DNA from: Bacteroidota bacterium
GTDB lineage: Bacteria; Bacteroidota; Bacteroidia; M30B66
NCBI GenBank assembly: GCA_947460255.1
Contig: CANHIS010000025.1
Span: forward strand, 1 to 39,107
DNA: 39,107 bases
Direction: 5' to 3'
The notes under the pieces were generated by a model. The model searched no databases. It was given only the letters and a program-made list of their open reading frames with translations, and was not told the DNA's origin. Position 1 is the stretch's first letter; each line of letters begins with the position of its first letter. The position numbers and the translations under genes were made by a program. Below are positions 1-8,964 of this stretch, in pieces.

Positions 1-91
1 AGTAAACCAACACTGTTTGTGCTGAAATATCATTGAATACAGCAAATACAAAGATCGAAACCCAAAAGAAAAGTATGGACATGTGTTTCAT
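1..91 (-). CDS. N-terminus of an exported protein (partial, runs off left edge)
   Basis: Reading the minus strand from an ATG at 91 gives 30 uninterrupted codons to the window edge. They start MKHMSILFF, continue with a hydrophobic core and end DISAQTVLVY. This is a textbook signal peptide: a short positive n-region, about 15 hydrophobic residues, and an S-A-Q site typical of Bacteroidota signal peptidase I cleavage. A second ATG at 82 is an alternative start. The mature protein lies outside the window, so no function can be given. The gene is divergent from the one at 208, leaving about 116 bases between the two starts for both promoters. Confidence 0.6.
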   Translation of the reverse strand, partial: MKHMSILFFWVSIFVFAVFNDISAQTVLVY

Positions 92-207
92 CAACAAGGA
101 TGTTTTAGATTCTGCAACAGGCTAAGTTATTTAAAAATAAACCAATATTTACTTGTGAAAGATAATTCAATGCGCTGATTCATCCATTTTTATAAATTTA
201 CCGAAGC
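92..207. promoter_or_regulatory. Divergent intergenic region, probable promoters for both flanking genes
   Basis: This AT-rich spacer separates two divergent signal-peptide genes. On the plus strand TAAATTTA (near 193-200) matches the Bacteroidota -7 element TAnnTTTG at all but the last base, a few bases before the ATG at 208. On the minus strand the complement of GAAAGATA (near 157-164) reads TATCTTTC, again one mismatch. Neither has a clear -33 TTG at ideal spacing, so the sites are tentative. Confidence 0.3.
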
Positions 208-3200
208 ATGAAAATGTTTTATCGACTCACAATTTTTTGTTTTCTCTTCCTGATGCAATCTCGCGCAGACGCTACGCATTTAATGGGAGGTGAAATAACC
301 TGGGCATGCCAAGGCGATGGAACTTACATTTTCACCTTAAAACTTTACCGCGATTGCAATGGAAACGAACTCGCTTTGCCAATCGCTTTGAGGGTTCACA
401 ATCACCCAACCATCAGTTCAATTCCCTTGAATTTGATATCGGTGAATGATATTTCTCCAGTTTGTAGTGGATTAAGTTTTGTTTGCGGCGGAGCTGCCGA
501 CGATGACGGCGAGGTACAAGAAATTGTGCTCAGGTCGAATCCTATCAGTTTAGCTGGTGTACCGCCACCTCAAGGTTGGGTTTTTACGTTTGATGAATGT
601 TGTAGAAACTTAGCCATTACGAATTTGAGTTTCGATCCCCAGCCTAATTTAGGATTTACACTTCGTGCTGTAATGTATCCGTTTAATGGATTGAATGAAT
701 CTCCATGCTTCGATTCTTCGCCTGTATTTGCTCAGGTTCCAGCTTTGGTAATTTGCGTGAATAATCCCTTTGTATACAATCATAATGCTTACGATGTAGA
801 CCAAGATTCACTCGTGTATTCTTATGCTCCATCTTTAGATTGGCTTCAGGGTGAGGATTTTACATCTACAGTTCCGCCTAATTTGGTCTTCACTCCAGGG
901 TTTTCTCCGATTGCGCCTTTTGGACCAGCAGTGCCAACGACGCTCAATTTTTCGTCAGGTGAAATCACTTTTACGCCGAACCAAACTGGAAATTATGTTT
1001 CTGTAGTAAATGTTAAAGCCTACAAATGTGGCCAATTGGTCGCCGAAATTTTTCGTGAAATTCAAATTGTAGTAACTGCCTGTGGTAACAACAATCCACC
1101 AATTGTTAGTGCGCCATTTGTTGATCCCGTTACAAGTTTACCCAGTTTTACGACAACTGTGCAGGCTGGTGATTTGGTGAATTTTACCATTAACGGCATC
1201 GACAATGATATATCGATTATTGGTGTTCCTCAAATGCTTCGCGTTACTGCATCAGGAGGAAATTTCGGTACGGGATTTACCAATCCCAACGCAGGATGTA
1301 ACAATCCTCCATGCGCAACACTTAATCCTGCGCCGCCTGTTTTGGTTGCCAGCAACAGTTCAATTACCTTCAACTGGCAAACAGATTGTTCGCATATCGC
1401 AAACAACGACAATTGCCTAGTTAGTTCAAATACATACAAGTTTCTTATTCTTTTTCAGGATGATTTTTGTCCTGCTCCATCGTATCAAGATGCTACCATC
1501 ACGGTAATTGTGGAAGCACCGCCAGTGCCAGATTCTCCGTCGTTGCGGTGCTTAGAAGTTGAAGCAAATGGTGATGTGACTTTGTCGTGGATTCCACCGT
1601 TAGATCCTGACAATGAGTTTAATAGTTATCATATATTTCATTCCAATACACCAACTGGTCCATTTACTGTAATTGACAGTATTTTCGATATTAATCAAAC
1701 CAATTACACACATGTTGGAGTCAATGCAAATGCGGCTTCTAGCTATTATTATATACGCACTCGTGGTGGTTGTAATGGAATTATTTTTGCCACTCCATCA
1801 AGCACTTTGCAAACCCTTTTCTTGAATGTTTCCGATGCTGGATCGGGTCAAATCGACTTGCTTTGGAATCCATTGTCAAATCCCGCCTTGCCAACAACAA
1901 CGTTGCCTTATCAGGTTTTTAAACAATTTCCACCTGCTGCATTCTCCAATTTTTCAACATCGGCCACAACGAGTTTTGATGATTCAATGACAGGTTGCCT
2001 CCAGGATATTTTTTATCGTGTCGAAATCCCAGATGCATCAGGCTGTGTGAGTGTTTCTAACTTGGATGGCGGGCCATTTACCAACGATTTGGCTCCATTG
2101 CCTCCAACCTTAGATTCGGTAAGTGTTAATCCTGTTACCAATGAAATTCTTTTGGGCTGGTCGCCTTCACCCTCCGGGGATACTGAGTTTTACATCATCT
2201 ATCAAGTGCTAGGTTCCGATTCGATCGCTATTGATACGGTGCCTTCAACCACAAATTTTGCAACCATTTCTGGATTGAATCCTCAAGACGAAAGTGAGCA
2301 GTTTTTTATCACAGCATTGGATGATTGTAATTTGGAAGGAGCTCCATCTGAAGTGCACGCCACCACGCATTTGCGTTTCAATCTACTATCATGTGAAGGC
2401 AGAGTACTCTTGAATTGGAATTCTTACAATGCTTGGATAGGTAACAGTGCAGATTATGAGGTCTTTGTGTCTTTAAACGGTTCTGCATTTCAATCCAATG
2501 GAAATATCTCTGGGAATGATGGTCAAAACATCTCGTTTTCCTTAACCGATCTAGTGGCCGATGGCGATTACTGCATTTTTATTCAATCTAGCCCTGCAGG
2601 AAGCAATGAATCCAGTACATCCAATGAAATTTGTTTCAATGCCAATATTCAAGATTTGCCCGATTTTACTTATTTAAGACGTGCTACAGTCTTGTCGGAT
2701 GGAAGTGCGTTTTCAACTTGTTTAATCGACACAGCCTCAGATATTTCATATTTCAAGGTTTTACGTGCTCCTTGGCCAGGAATTGTTTTCGATACATTGG
2801 TAACGCTACCACTTCCACAGAATTCTAATTTACTTTCTTACACAGATTTAACTGCTCAAACGAGCGCTCAGAGTTATACATATAAATATGTCTTGGTCGA
2901 TAAGTGTGATAATCCATCAGGTATTTCAAATCCAGGAAGAACGATTCATTTAAGTGGTGTAGCGGCAGATGGATTTATCAATAAGTTAAAATGGAATACC
3001 TATGCAGATTGGGACGCAGGCGTTTCCGGATACACTTTGTATCGCTCGATAGATGGAGGCTTATCGTATAGTGAATTATTCAGTTCTCCTTCCGATACTT
3101 CGATGAACGATCAAGTAATTGATCAACTCGATACCACAATGCGTTTTTGCTATTGGGTTCGAGCTATCGAAAATCTGGGAAACTCCTATCAAGTAAGAGA

Positions 3201-3519
3201 CACAAGTTGGTCGAATGTACTTTGTTTGGTTCAAAAACCTACCATCTATATTCCCAATGCTTTTATCCCTCAGGGATCACTTCCCAACAACACATTTAAA
3301 GCCAAAGGATTGTATGAAAAACTGGCTCTCAACCACGAATTTTTGATTTTCAATCGATGGGGCGAGGTTATTTTCAGTACCTCAAAAACCGATGAATCTT
3401 GGAATGGTAAGTACAAATCTGCCTATGTTGAGTCTGGGATCTATGTTTACCGAATAAAATTTGAGCTTATCGATGGTTCGAAGTTCGATCAAAGAGGCTC
3501 TGTTTTGGTGATTGATTAG
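208..3519 (+). CDS. Large secreted fibronectin-like protein with T9SS type B sorting domain
   Basis: A surface or secreted protein of 1103 residues with no predicted catalytic role. Residues 1-22 form a signal peptide (hydrophobic FYRLTIFCFLFLMQS, cleavage near ADA|T). The mature start THLMGGEITW is the hallmark of a common Bacteroidota family of gliding-motility-associated extracellular proteins. Fibronectin type III-like segments are seen near residues 437-540, 629-720 and 917-1005, each with an L-W/L-S-W type core strand. From about residue 1013 the protein ends in a type B T9SS sorting domain: IPNAFIPQ, then FLIFNRWGEVIFS, then W-N-G-K and SGIYVYRI. The usual NAFTPNGDGxND stretch is altered to NAFIPQGSLPNNTF, though the rest is intact. 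No SprF/PorP partner lies next to it, unlike the adhesin at 12469. Export by T9SS is inferred from the domain. Confidence 0.85.
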   Translation: MKMFYRLTIFCFLFLMQSRADATHLMGGEITWACQGDGTYIFTLKLYRDCNGNELALPIALRVHNHPTISSIPLNLISVNDISPVCSGLSFVCGGAADDDGEVQEIVLRSNPISLAGVPPPQGWVFTFDECCRNLAITNLSFDPQPNLGFTLRAVMYPFNGLNESPCFDSSPVFAQVPALVICVNNPFVYNHNAYDVDQDSLVYSYAPSLDWLQGEDFTSTVPPNLVFTPGFSPIAPFGPAVPTTLNFSSGEITFTPNQTGNYVSVVNVKAYKCGQLVAEIFREIQIVVTACGNNNPPIVSAPFVDPVTSLPSFTTTVQAGDLVNFTINGIDNDISIIGVPQMLRVTASGGNFGTGFTNPNAGCNNPPCATLNPAPPVLVASNSSITFNWQTDCSHIANNDNCLVSSNTYKFLILFQDDFCPAPSYQDATITVIVEAPPVPDSPSLRCLEVEANGDVTLSWIPPLDPDNEFNSYHIFHSNTPTGPFTVIDSIFDINQTNYTHVGVNANAASSYYYIRTRGGCNGIIFATPSSTLQTLFLNVSDAGSGQIDLLWNPLSNPALPTTTLPYQVFKQFPPAAFSNFSTSATTSFDDSMTGCLQDIFYRVEIPDASGCVSVSNLDGGPFTNDLAPLPPTLDSVSVNPVTNEILLGWSPSPSGDTEFYIIYQVLGSDSIAIDTVPSTTNFATISGLNPQDESEQFFITALDDCNLEGAPSEVHATTHLRFNLLSCEGRVLLNWNSYNAWIGNSADYEVFVSLNGSAFQSNGNISGNDGQNISFSLTDLVADGDYCIFIQSSPAGSNESSTSNEICFNANIQDLPDFTYLRRATVLSDGSAFSTCLIDTASDISYFKVLRAPWPGIVFDTLVTLPLPQNSNLLSYTDLTAQTSAQSYTYKYVLVDKCDNPSGISNPGRTIHLSGVAADGFINKLKWNTYADWDAGVSGYTLYRSIDGGLSYSELFSSPSDTSMNDQVIDQLDTTMRFCYWVRAIENLGNSYQVRDTSWSNVLCLVQKPTIYIPNAFIPQGSLPNNTFKAKGLYEKLALNHEFLIFNRWGEVIFSTSKTDESWNGKYKSAYVESGIYVYRIKFELIDGSKFDQRGSVLVID

Positions 3520-3577
3520 ATTAATTGCCTGTATTTCAATGATGTTTTACGTTTTGAGATAATTTTTTCTGAAATTC

Positions 3578-3607
3578 TTTGGAAATAAAATTCATTTGTT
3601 ACTTTTG
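3578..3607 (+). promoter_or_regulatory. Promoter of tRNA-Gln (Bacteroidota consensus)
   Basis: TTTG at 3578-3581, 18 bases, then TACTTTTG at 3600-3607. This matches the Bacteroidota primary sigma consensus TTTG-N17-23-TAnnTTTG completely, at ideal spacing. Transcription would start about 3612-3615, a few bases before the tRNA 5' end at 3620. Confidence 0.8.
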
Positions 3608-3619
3608 CCCCCACTAAAC

Positions 3620-3692
3620 TGTCCGATGGTGTAACTGGCAACACGTCTGATTTTGGTTCAGAAGAGTCTAGGTTCGAAACCTAGTCGGACAA
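3620..3692 (+). tRNA. tRNA-Gln (anticodon TTG)
   Basis: A full cloverleaf can be folded by eye. The acceptor stem is TGTCCGA (3620-3626) with TCGGACA (3685-3691) and discriminator A at 3692. The D stem is GTGT/ACAC around AACTGGCA. The anticodon stem is TCTGA/TCAGA around the loop TTTTGGT, so bases 34-36 are TTG, which reads CAA (Gln). The T stem is CTAGG/CCTAG around TTCGAAA. The 3' CCA is not encoded, so it would be added after transcription. An open reading frame starting at 3653 overlaps this gene and is not real. Confidence 0.95.
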
Positions 3693-3693
3693 C

Positions 3694-3728
3694 AAAAAAC
3701 CCTAGCTTTATGGCTGGGGTTTTTTTAT
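3694..3728 (+). terminator. Rho-independent terminator after tRNA-Gln
   Basis: AAAACCCTAGC pairs with GCTGGGGTTTT (one G-T wobble) across a short TTTATG loop, followed by a run of T. It starts just after the mature 3' end of the tRNA. Confidence 0.85.
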
Positions 3729-3785
3729 TTAATTCGGTCATGTTTGTGACTATCAACATGAATTGCTCAAAACTTTACAACCAAC

Positions 3786-3818
3786 TTGAGAGAGTTTGCC
3801 CGCAGTTTCCTATTTTCG
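3786..3818 (+). promoter_or_regulatory. Possible promoter upstream of the DUF2723 gene
   Basis: TTG at 3786-3788, 22 bases, then TATTTTCG at 3811-3818 (one mismatch to TAnnTTTG). It lies 40 bases before the ATG at 3858, downstream of the tRNA terminator, so a separate promoter is expected here. The match is good but not perfect. Confidence 0.4.
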
Positions 3819-3857
3819 TCGCCTCATTGCATATAAAACATCCGTTATTCGGAGATT

Positions 3858-6800
3858 ATGAAGTCATACAAACTCATCAATAACACATTAGGCTGGCTCG
3901 CATTCGCAATAGCCATGCTTACTTACGGCCTCACAGTTGAACCAACAGCCAGCTTCTGGGACTGTGGTGAATTTATCGCAACGGCTTACAAACTCCAAAT
4001 TGGCCACCCACCAGGTGCGCCACTGTTTATGATTATTGGTCGTGTTGCTACACTTTTTGCATTTGGAGACACTTCGAAAGTTGCATACATGATGAACTTG
4101 CTTTCAGCGGCTGCAAGTGCTGGAGCCATTTTGTTTTTGTTTTGGACGATAACCCATTTGGCGAAAAAGATTTTTGCTGGTAAAGATGGTGAGCTATCAA
4201 CAGGAAACATGATTGCTATTTTCGGAAGTGGTATCGTTGGTGCTTTAGCTTACACCTTTTCAGACACATTCTGGTTTTCGGCTGTTGAAGGTGAAGTTTA
4301 TGCCTTATCATCATTTTTCACTGCTATCGTTTTCTGGGCGATGTTAAAGTGGGAAGAAGTTGCCGATCAACCATATGCTGATCGATACATTATTTTGATT
4401 GCCTATCTGATGGGACTTTCAATCGGTATCCACTTATTGAACCTCCTCACAATTCCTGCACTTGCCTATATCTATTACTTCCGTAGATTCAAGCCATCCA
4501 GATTTGGCCTTGTTTTAACTGGTTTAATTGGAATGCTTTTGTTGGGATTTGTTCAATTTGCCTTTATCCCCAAAACCGTTGGAACGGCAGCTACTTTCGA
4601 GTTACTTTTCACCAATTCACTTGGGATGGGTTTCGGAACTGGCGCCATCTTTTATATTGTTACACTGATTGCTTTAATTTTCCTTTCGTTCAGATTTATT
4701 ACCCGTGAGCAAGAAATTCCAACGGTAATTGCCCTTGGATTACTGCTTTTCATGGTATCGGGAATTTTGATGGGGATTATCATGACTGGAATTTTGGCCT
4801 ACCTCGTTTTGGTGAGGAAAAACAGTTTCAGAATGGCACATACGTTAACTGCATGTATAACAGTAATGCTCATTGCGTATTCAAGTTATGGAATGATTAT
4901 CATTCGTTCATCAGCCGATACGCCGATGGATGAGAACAACCCTGAAAACGTTTTTACGCTGCAGAGTTATTTGAATCGTGAGCAATATGGAACGCGTCCA
5001 CTTGTTTATGGTCAGTATTTTAACGCACCACTTCATCCTGACAAAGACAAGCGATACAAGCCAGGTAATACCGTATATGCTCCAGATTATAAATCAGGAA
5101 AATACATCGTTGTAGCAACTTCAAAAGATACTGAGGAACCAGTTTACGATCCGAAATTTTGTACGATTTTCCCAAGAATGTGGAGTTCTCAATCTTCCCA
5201 CGTTCGTGGATATAAATCATGGACAGATATCAAAGGAGATCCCAAAAAGGCCCCGTCTTTCGCACAGAATCTCTCTTTCTTTTTCAAGTACCAACTTGGT
5301 TTTATGTACTTCCGTTATTTTGCTTGGAATTTCATAGGAAGAACCAATGATGTTCAAGGTCAAGGAAAGCCTGCATCCGAAGGTGGTTGGAAAAGTGGAC
5401 TTAGCTTCATCGATGATGACAGATTAGGAACGCAGCACAATCTTCCGCCAGTTATGGCGAACAATAAGGCCAACAATAGCTTTTACTTTTTACCTCTAAT
5501 TCTTGGTTTATTGGGGTTGGTTTTCCAATTGTCGAGATCGAAAAAGGACTTTACAGTAGTGATGCTCTTTTTCATTTTCACAGGTATTGCTATCATCATT
5601 TTCTTGAACCAGTATACCAACGAGCCTCGCGAACGAGATTATGGTTTTGCAGGATCATTTTATGGTTTTGCAATTTGGATCGGTTTAGGTGTTGCTGCTA
5701 TCTACGATTTCTTAAAGAAGTTCGCTCCGGCCCCAATCGTTGCAGGTTTGTCGACTGTTGCATGTTTAATTGCAGTGCCTGGAATTATGGCAAAAGGTGG
5801 ATGGGATGATCACAATCGATCAGACCGTTATACTGCACGTGATTATGCAATTAATTACTTGCAGTCGTGCCAGAAAAATGCAATTCTATTCACTAACGGT
5901 GACAATGACACTTTCCCACTATGGTATGCCCAAGAGGTTGAGGGAGTTAGGACTGATATCCGCGTTGTGAATTTGAGCTTGTTGAATACTGATTGGTACA
6001 TCGACCAAATCAAGCGTAAAGCTTATGATTCTGATGCGGTTCCATTGTCATTAACTCAAGAAAAATACCGTCAAGGCAAAAGAGAGCAAATACTTATTGT
6101 TGATCAAGGTCTTCCTGGCTATCAGAACATACGCCAAATGATGGATTTCATTGCAAGTGATGATGAGAAGAATAAGTTTGCTTACAGCGAAAGATTATTT
6201 GATTATTTCCCTTCAAATAAATTCAGTATTCCAGTAGATTCAGCGAAAGTGGTTAGCAATGGAACCGTTCCGAAAGAATTGGCTGGAAGCGTTGTACCTC
6301 GAATTGATTTCACGATCGATAGAAATTACATTTTGAAAGCCGAATTAATGATTTTGGATCTTTTGGCAACGAATAATTGGGAACGTCCTGTATATTATGC
6401 TATTACAGTTGGCGATGACAGTTACCTTGGATTGCAAGATTATTTCCAACTCGAAGGCCTTGCATATAGAATCGTTCCAGTGAAAAGTCAGCCAATTGCC
6501 CGCGGCGATGATTACGGTCGAGTGAATACTGCGCTCATGTACGACAACATGATGAACAAATTCAAATGGGGAGGCGTTGACAAAAAGGAAATCTACATGG
6601 ATGAAAATAATCTTCGTATGACGATGAATCTTCGTTCAAACTTTGGCAGACTGGCTTCGAATTTAATTATGGAAGGCAAAAAAGAGCAGGCTGTAAAAGT
6701 GCTCGATCGTTGTTTCGAGGTTTTACCTGAAAACAATGTGCCATATACATTCTTTGTCATTCAACTTGCAGATGCATATTACAAAGCAGGCGAAAATGTA

Positions 6801-7055
6801 AAAGGTGATAAAGTGATGACAAAGTATGCCGCAGATTTGGAAACTGAACTTAAGTATTACTTTGATCAAAAGCCTCACATTTACAAGGATTATGATTCTG
6901 AAGTTCAAAGAAGCATGTCAATTCTTAAGTATTTGTTAGACACCTTGAGACGCAACCAAAGAACAGATATGATTAACAAAATTGAGCCAACTTTTAGATC
7001 ATTAGAAGGCCGATTTATGGGAGCTTCTGGAGAGTCAATTTCTCAAGGCCAATAA
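3858..7055 (+). CDS. DUF2723 family integral membrane protein (GT-C glycosyltransferase-like)
   Basis: A 1065-residue polytopic inner membrane protein. The N-terminal block, residues 10-180, carries the DUF2723 signature: WDCGEFIATAYKL followed by GHPPGAPLF, with acidic residues in the first luminal loop. This is typical of GT-C glycosyltransferases that use lipid-linked sugar donors. Many hydrophobic helices follow to about residue 360, with a second group near 545-660. The soluble C-terminal part has the conserved Bacteroidota stretch NGDNDTFPLWYAQEVEG near residue 679 and helical, TPR-like repeats near 920-1010. The human DUF2723 protein TMEM260 is a protein O-mannosyltransferase, so a role in glycosylating exported proteins is a reasonable inference, but donor and acceptor are unknown. 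The deacetylase gene starts 3 bases after this stop codon, implying co-transcription. Confidence 0.85.
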   Translation: MKSYKLINNTLGWLAFAIAMLTYGLTVEPTASFWDCGEFIATAYKLQIGHPPGAPLFMIIGRVATLFAFGDTSKVAYMMNLLSAAASAGAILFLFWTITHLAKKIFAGKDGELSTGNMIAIFGSGIVGALAYTFSDTFWFSAVEGEVYALSSFFTAIVFWAMLKWEEVADQPYADRYIILIAYLMGLSIGIHLLNLLTIPALAYIYYFRRFKPSRFGLVLTGLIGMLLLGFVQFAFIPKTVGTAATFELLFTNSLGMGFGTGAIFYIVTLIALIFLSFRFITREQEIPTVIALGLLLFMVSGILMGIIMTGILAYLVLVRKNSFRMAHTLTACITVMLIAYSSYGMIIIRSSADTPMDENNPENVFTLQSYLNREQYGTRPLVYGQYFNAPLHPDKDKRYKPGNTVYAPDYKSGKYIVVATSKDTEEPVYDPKFCTIFPRMWSSQSSHVRGYKSWTDIKGDPKKAPSFAQNLSFFFKYQLGFMYFRYFAWNFIGRTNDVQGQGKPASEGGWKSGLSFIDDDRLGTQHNLPPVMANNKANNSFYFLPLILGLLGLVFQLSRSKKDFTVVMLFFIFTGIAIIIFLNQYTNEPRERDYGFAGSFYGFAIWIGLGVAAIYDFLKKFAPAPIVAGLSTVACLIAVPGIMAKGGWDDHNRSDRYTARDYAINYLQSCQKNAILFTNGDNDTFPLWYAQEVEGVRTDIRVVNLSLLNTDWYIDQIKRKAYDSDAVPLSLTQEKYRQGKREQILIVDQGLPGYQNIRQMMDFIASDDEKNKFAYSERLFDYFPSNKFSIPVDSAKVVSNGTVPKELAGSVVPRIDFTIDRNYILKAELMILDLLATNNWERPVYYAITVGDDSYLGLQDYFQLEGLAYRIVPVKSQPIARGDDYGRVNTALMYDNMMNKFKWGGVDKKEIYMDENNLRMTMNLRSNFGRLASNLIMEGKKEQAVKVLDRCFEVLPENNVPYTFFVIQLADAYYKAGENVKGDKVMTKYAADLETELKYYFDQKPHIYKDYDSEVQRSMSILKYLLDTLRRNQRTDMINKIEPTFRSLEGRFMGASGESISQGQ

Positions 7056-7058
7056 AAT

Positions 7059-7679
7059 ATGAATCTCATTCAACAGCCTCCGTTTATGCTCAGATGGGCA
7101 TATCCGGGGGCTGTTTGGCGTTTGTCTAAAACAGAAAAAACAGTTTACCTTACTTTCGATGATGGTCCAATCCCAGATGTAACACCGTGGGTTTTAGAGG
7201 TGTTGAAGCAAGAAAATGTTAAGGCGACATTTTTCTGTGTAGGTGAAAATGTAGAGAAGCACCTTGAAATTTACAATGCTATATTGAAGGATGGTCATCG
7301 TGTTGGGAACCACTCTTTTCATCACATCAGAGGACGATTATTTAAATTGAACGACTATCTCGAAGACGTACAAAAAGCCGCTGATTTTATTTCATCAAAC
7401 TTGTTTCGACCACCTTACGGAAGTTTGACTATTGGGCAATACAATGCATTGAAAAAGTGTTATAAAATCATTTTTTGGGATGTATTAACTGAAGATTACA
7501 ATCAGGATAAAACGCCAGAAGATTGCCTGAATAATGTTAAAAAGTTTACTCGAAATGGGTCGGTGATCGTTTTTCACGATTCAATTAAGGCTGCTGAACG
7601 GTTAAGGGATTTTCTATCTGCTGCTATTCAGCATCTTAAGCAACAAGGTTATGCATTTGGCTTAATTGATGAGAAGTAG
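7059..7679 (+). CDS. Polysaccharide deacetylase, NodB homology (CE4) family
   Basis: A metal-dependent N- or O-deacetylase domain of 206 residues. All five CE4 motifs are visible: TFDDGP (catalytic and metal-binding Asp, near residue 32), GNHSFHH (the HxxxH metal pair, near residue 84), RPPYGS (near 118), the FWDV...EDY segment, and IVFHDS near the C-terminus. There is no obvious signal peptide; the N-terminus (MNLIQQPPFMLRW) is only mildly hydrophobic, so its compartment is uncertain. Substrates in this family include chitooligosaccharides, peptidoglycan and other acetylated glycans; which one applies cannot be told. It follows the DUF2723 gene with a 3-base gap, which suggests work on a shared envelope glycan. 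Confidence 0.88.
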   Translation: MNLIQQPPFMLRWAYPGAVWRLSKTEKTVYLTFDDGPIPDVTPWVLEVLKQENVKATFFCVGENVEKHLEIYNAILKDGHRVGNHSFHHIRGRLFKLNDYLEDVQKAADFISSNLFRPPYGSLTIGQYNALKKCYKIIFWDVLTEDYNQDKTPEDCLNNVKKFTRNGSVIVFHDSIKAAERLRDFLSAAIQHLKQQGYAFGLIDEK

Positions 7680-7713
7680 TTAAGTTTTGGGGTGAAATTC
7701 CTTTTATTTGTAG

Positions 7714-8874
7714 ATGCTTGAAACGCAAAACATGGCGACGAATTTTGAAGAAATCCGCCCATACCATGACAATGAAGTTCCTGTTGCAATAGAGAGATTG
7801 CTTAATGAGCCATCATTTCATACAGCAATGCGATTTGTTTTTCCAGAGAAAAGTCCTGAAGAATTAATTGCAAAATTGAAGCTCATCCGATCTGTTGATG
7901 AATTTCAATCCGATTTCGTAGCGCATGCAGTTCGCAATATTCAATTAAGTACCACTCGCGGGGTTAGGCATGAAGGTTTGGATAAATTGAGTAAAAGTGC
8001 TCCTTATCTGTTTATTTCAAATCACCGTGATATTGTCTTGGATTCAGCATTTTTAAATTATTTGCTGCTCACAGAAGGATTTTCAACCACAAGAGTTGCC
8101 ATTGGAAATAATCTCTTGCAAAAAGGTTGGATTACTGATTTGGTGAAATTGAATAAGAATTTTATTGTACATAGAGATATTCCTGCAAGACAAGCGTATG
8201 ATTTTTCAATGCGATTGTCGAATTACATTAGACATTCAATTGCGGTAGAGCACTCTTCCATTTGGATTGCTCAGAAAGAAGGGAGAGCAAAAAATGGCTT
8301 GGACAAAACCCACGCTGGATTATTGAAAATGTTTGGAATGTCGGGAACTGGAATTCCAGCCGAAGATTTCGCGCAACTGAATATTGTGCCGATAAGTATT
8401 TCATATGAACTTGAACCTTGCGCAGGGATGAAGGCATTTGAAATGTTTTCCAGATCTGAAAAAGGAACCTATGAAAAAGCTCCTGGTGAGGATTTGCTCA
8501 GTATGAAAAATGGAATTGTACAGAAAAAGGGTAGAGTAGTGTATTCATTTGGACGGCCATTTATTACTAGTGATTTTGAATCAATTTTCTCGGAGAATAA
8601 TCGAAATGACGCATTAAAAAAAATGGCTTCATTGATTGATAATGAAATTTATAAAAATTACCATTTATTCCCATTTCATTTTTTGGCATTTGATTTATTG
8701 AATAAGATAGATAAATATATTTCGAATTATACTAAATCGGATGTTGAATTGTTTGATTTACATATCAAGGAGCAATTATCATCGTGCGATGCATCTCTTG
8801 AAGAGCTTCTGCCTTTCTTTCTTCAGATTTATGCTAATCCAGTTCAAATGAAATTTGAGCAATCACTAATTTAA
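7714..8874 (+). CDS. PlsC-like 1-acylglycerol-3-phosphate acyltransferase family protein
   Basis: A 386-residue acyltransferase-fold protein. The catalytic block is SNHRDIVLDS near residue 103, where H and D correspond to the HxxxxD dyad of glycerolipid acyltransferases but are five residues apart rather than four. The second block, KEGRAKNGLDKT near residue 190, corresponds to the EGTRS glycerol-phosphate-binding motif. No membrane helix is obvious, so peripheral membrane association is likely. The C-terminal 120 residues have no motif I recognise. A second in-frame ATG at 7732 (MATNFEE) is as good a start as the one at 7714. The gene lies 34 bases after the deacetylase on the same strand and may belong to the same unit. 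A role in phospholipid or other lipid acylation is inferred from the family. Confidence 0.8.
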   Translation: MLETQNMATNFEEIRPYHDNEVPVAIERLLNEPSFHTAMRFVFPEKSPEELIAKLKLIRSVDEFQSDFVAHAVRNIQLSTTRGVRHEGLDKLSKSAPYLFISNHRDIVLDSAFLNYLLLTEGFSTTRVAIGNNLLQKGWITDLVKLNKNFIVHRDIPARQAYDFSMRLSNYIRHSIAVEHSSIWIAQKEGRAKNGLDKTHAGLLKMFGMSGTGIPAEDFAQLNIVPISISYELEPCAGMKAFEMFSRSEKGTYEKAPGEDLLSMKNGIVQKKGRVVYSFGRPFITSDFESIFSENNRNDALKKMASLIDNEIYKNYHLFPFHFLAFDLLNKIDKYISNYTKSDVELFDLHIKEQLSSCDASLEELLPFFLQIYANPVQMKFEQSLI

Positions 8875-8964
8875 TTTGTATTGAATAATATTTACTTCTG
8901 ATTAATATGAAAATAAATTTGAATAGAAACATTAAATTGCTTTTTCTGTAAAAATAAAATTTGA

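Noticed and set aside
3653-3883. 76-residue open frame on the plus strand
   Set aside because: It begins inside the tRNA-Gln gene and runs through its terminator; a chance frame.
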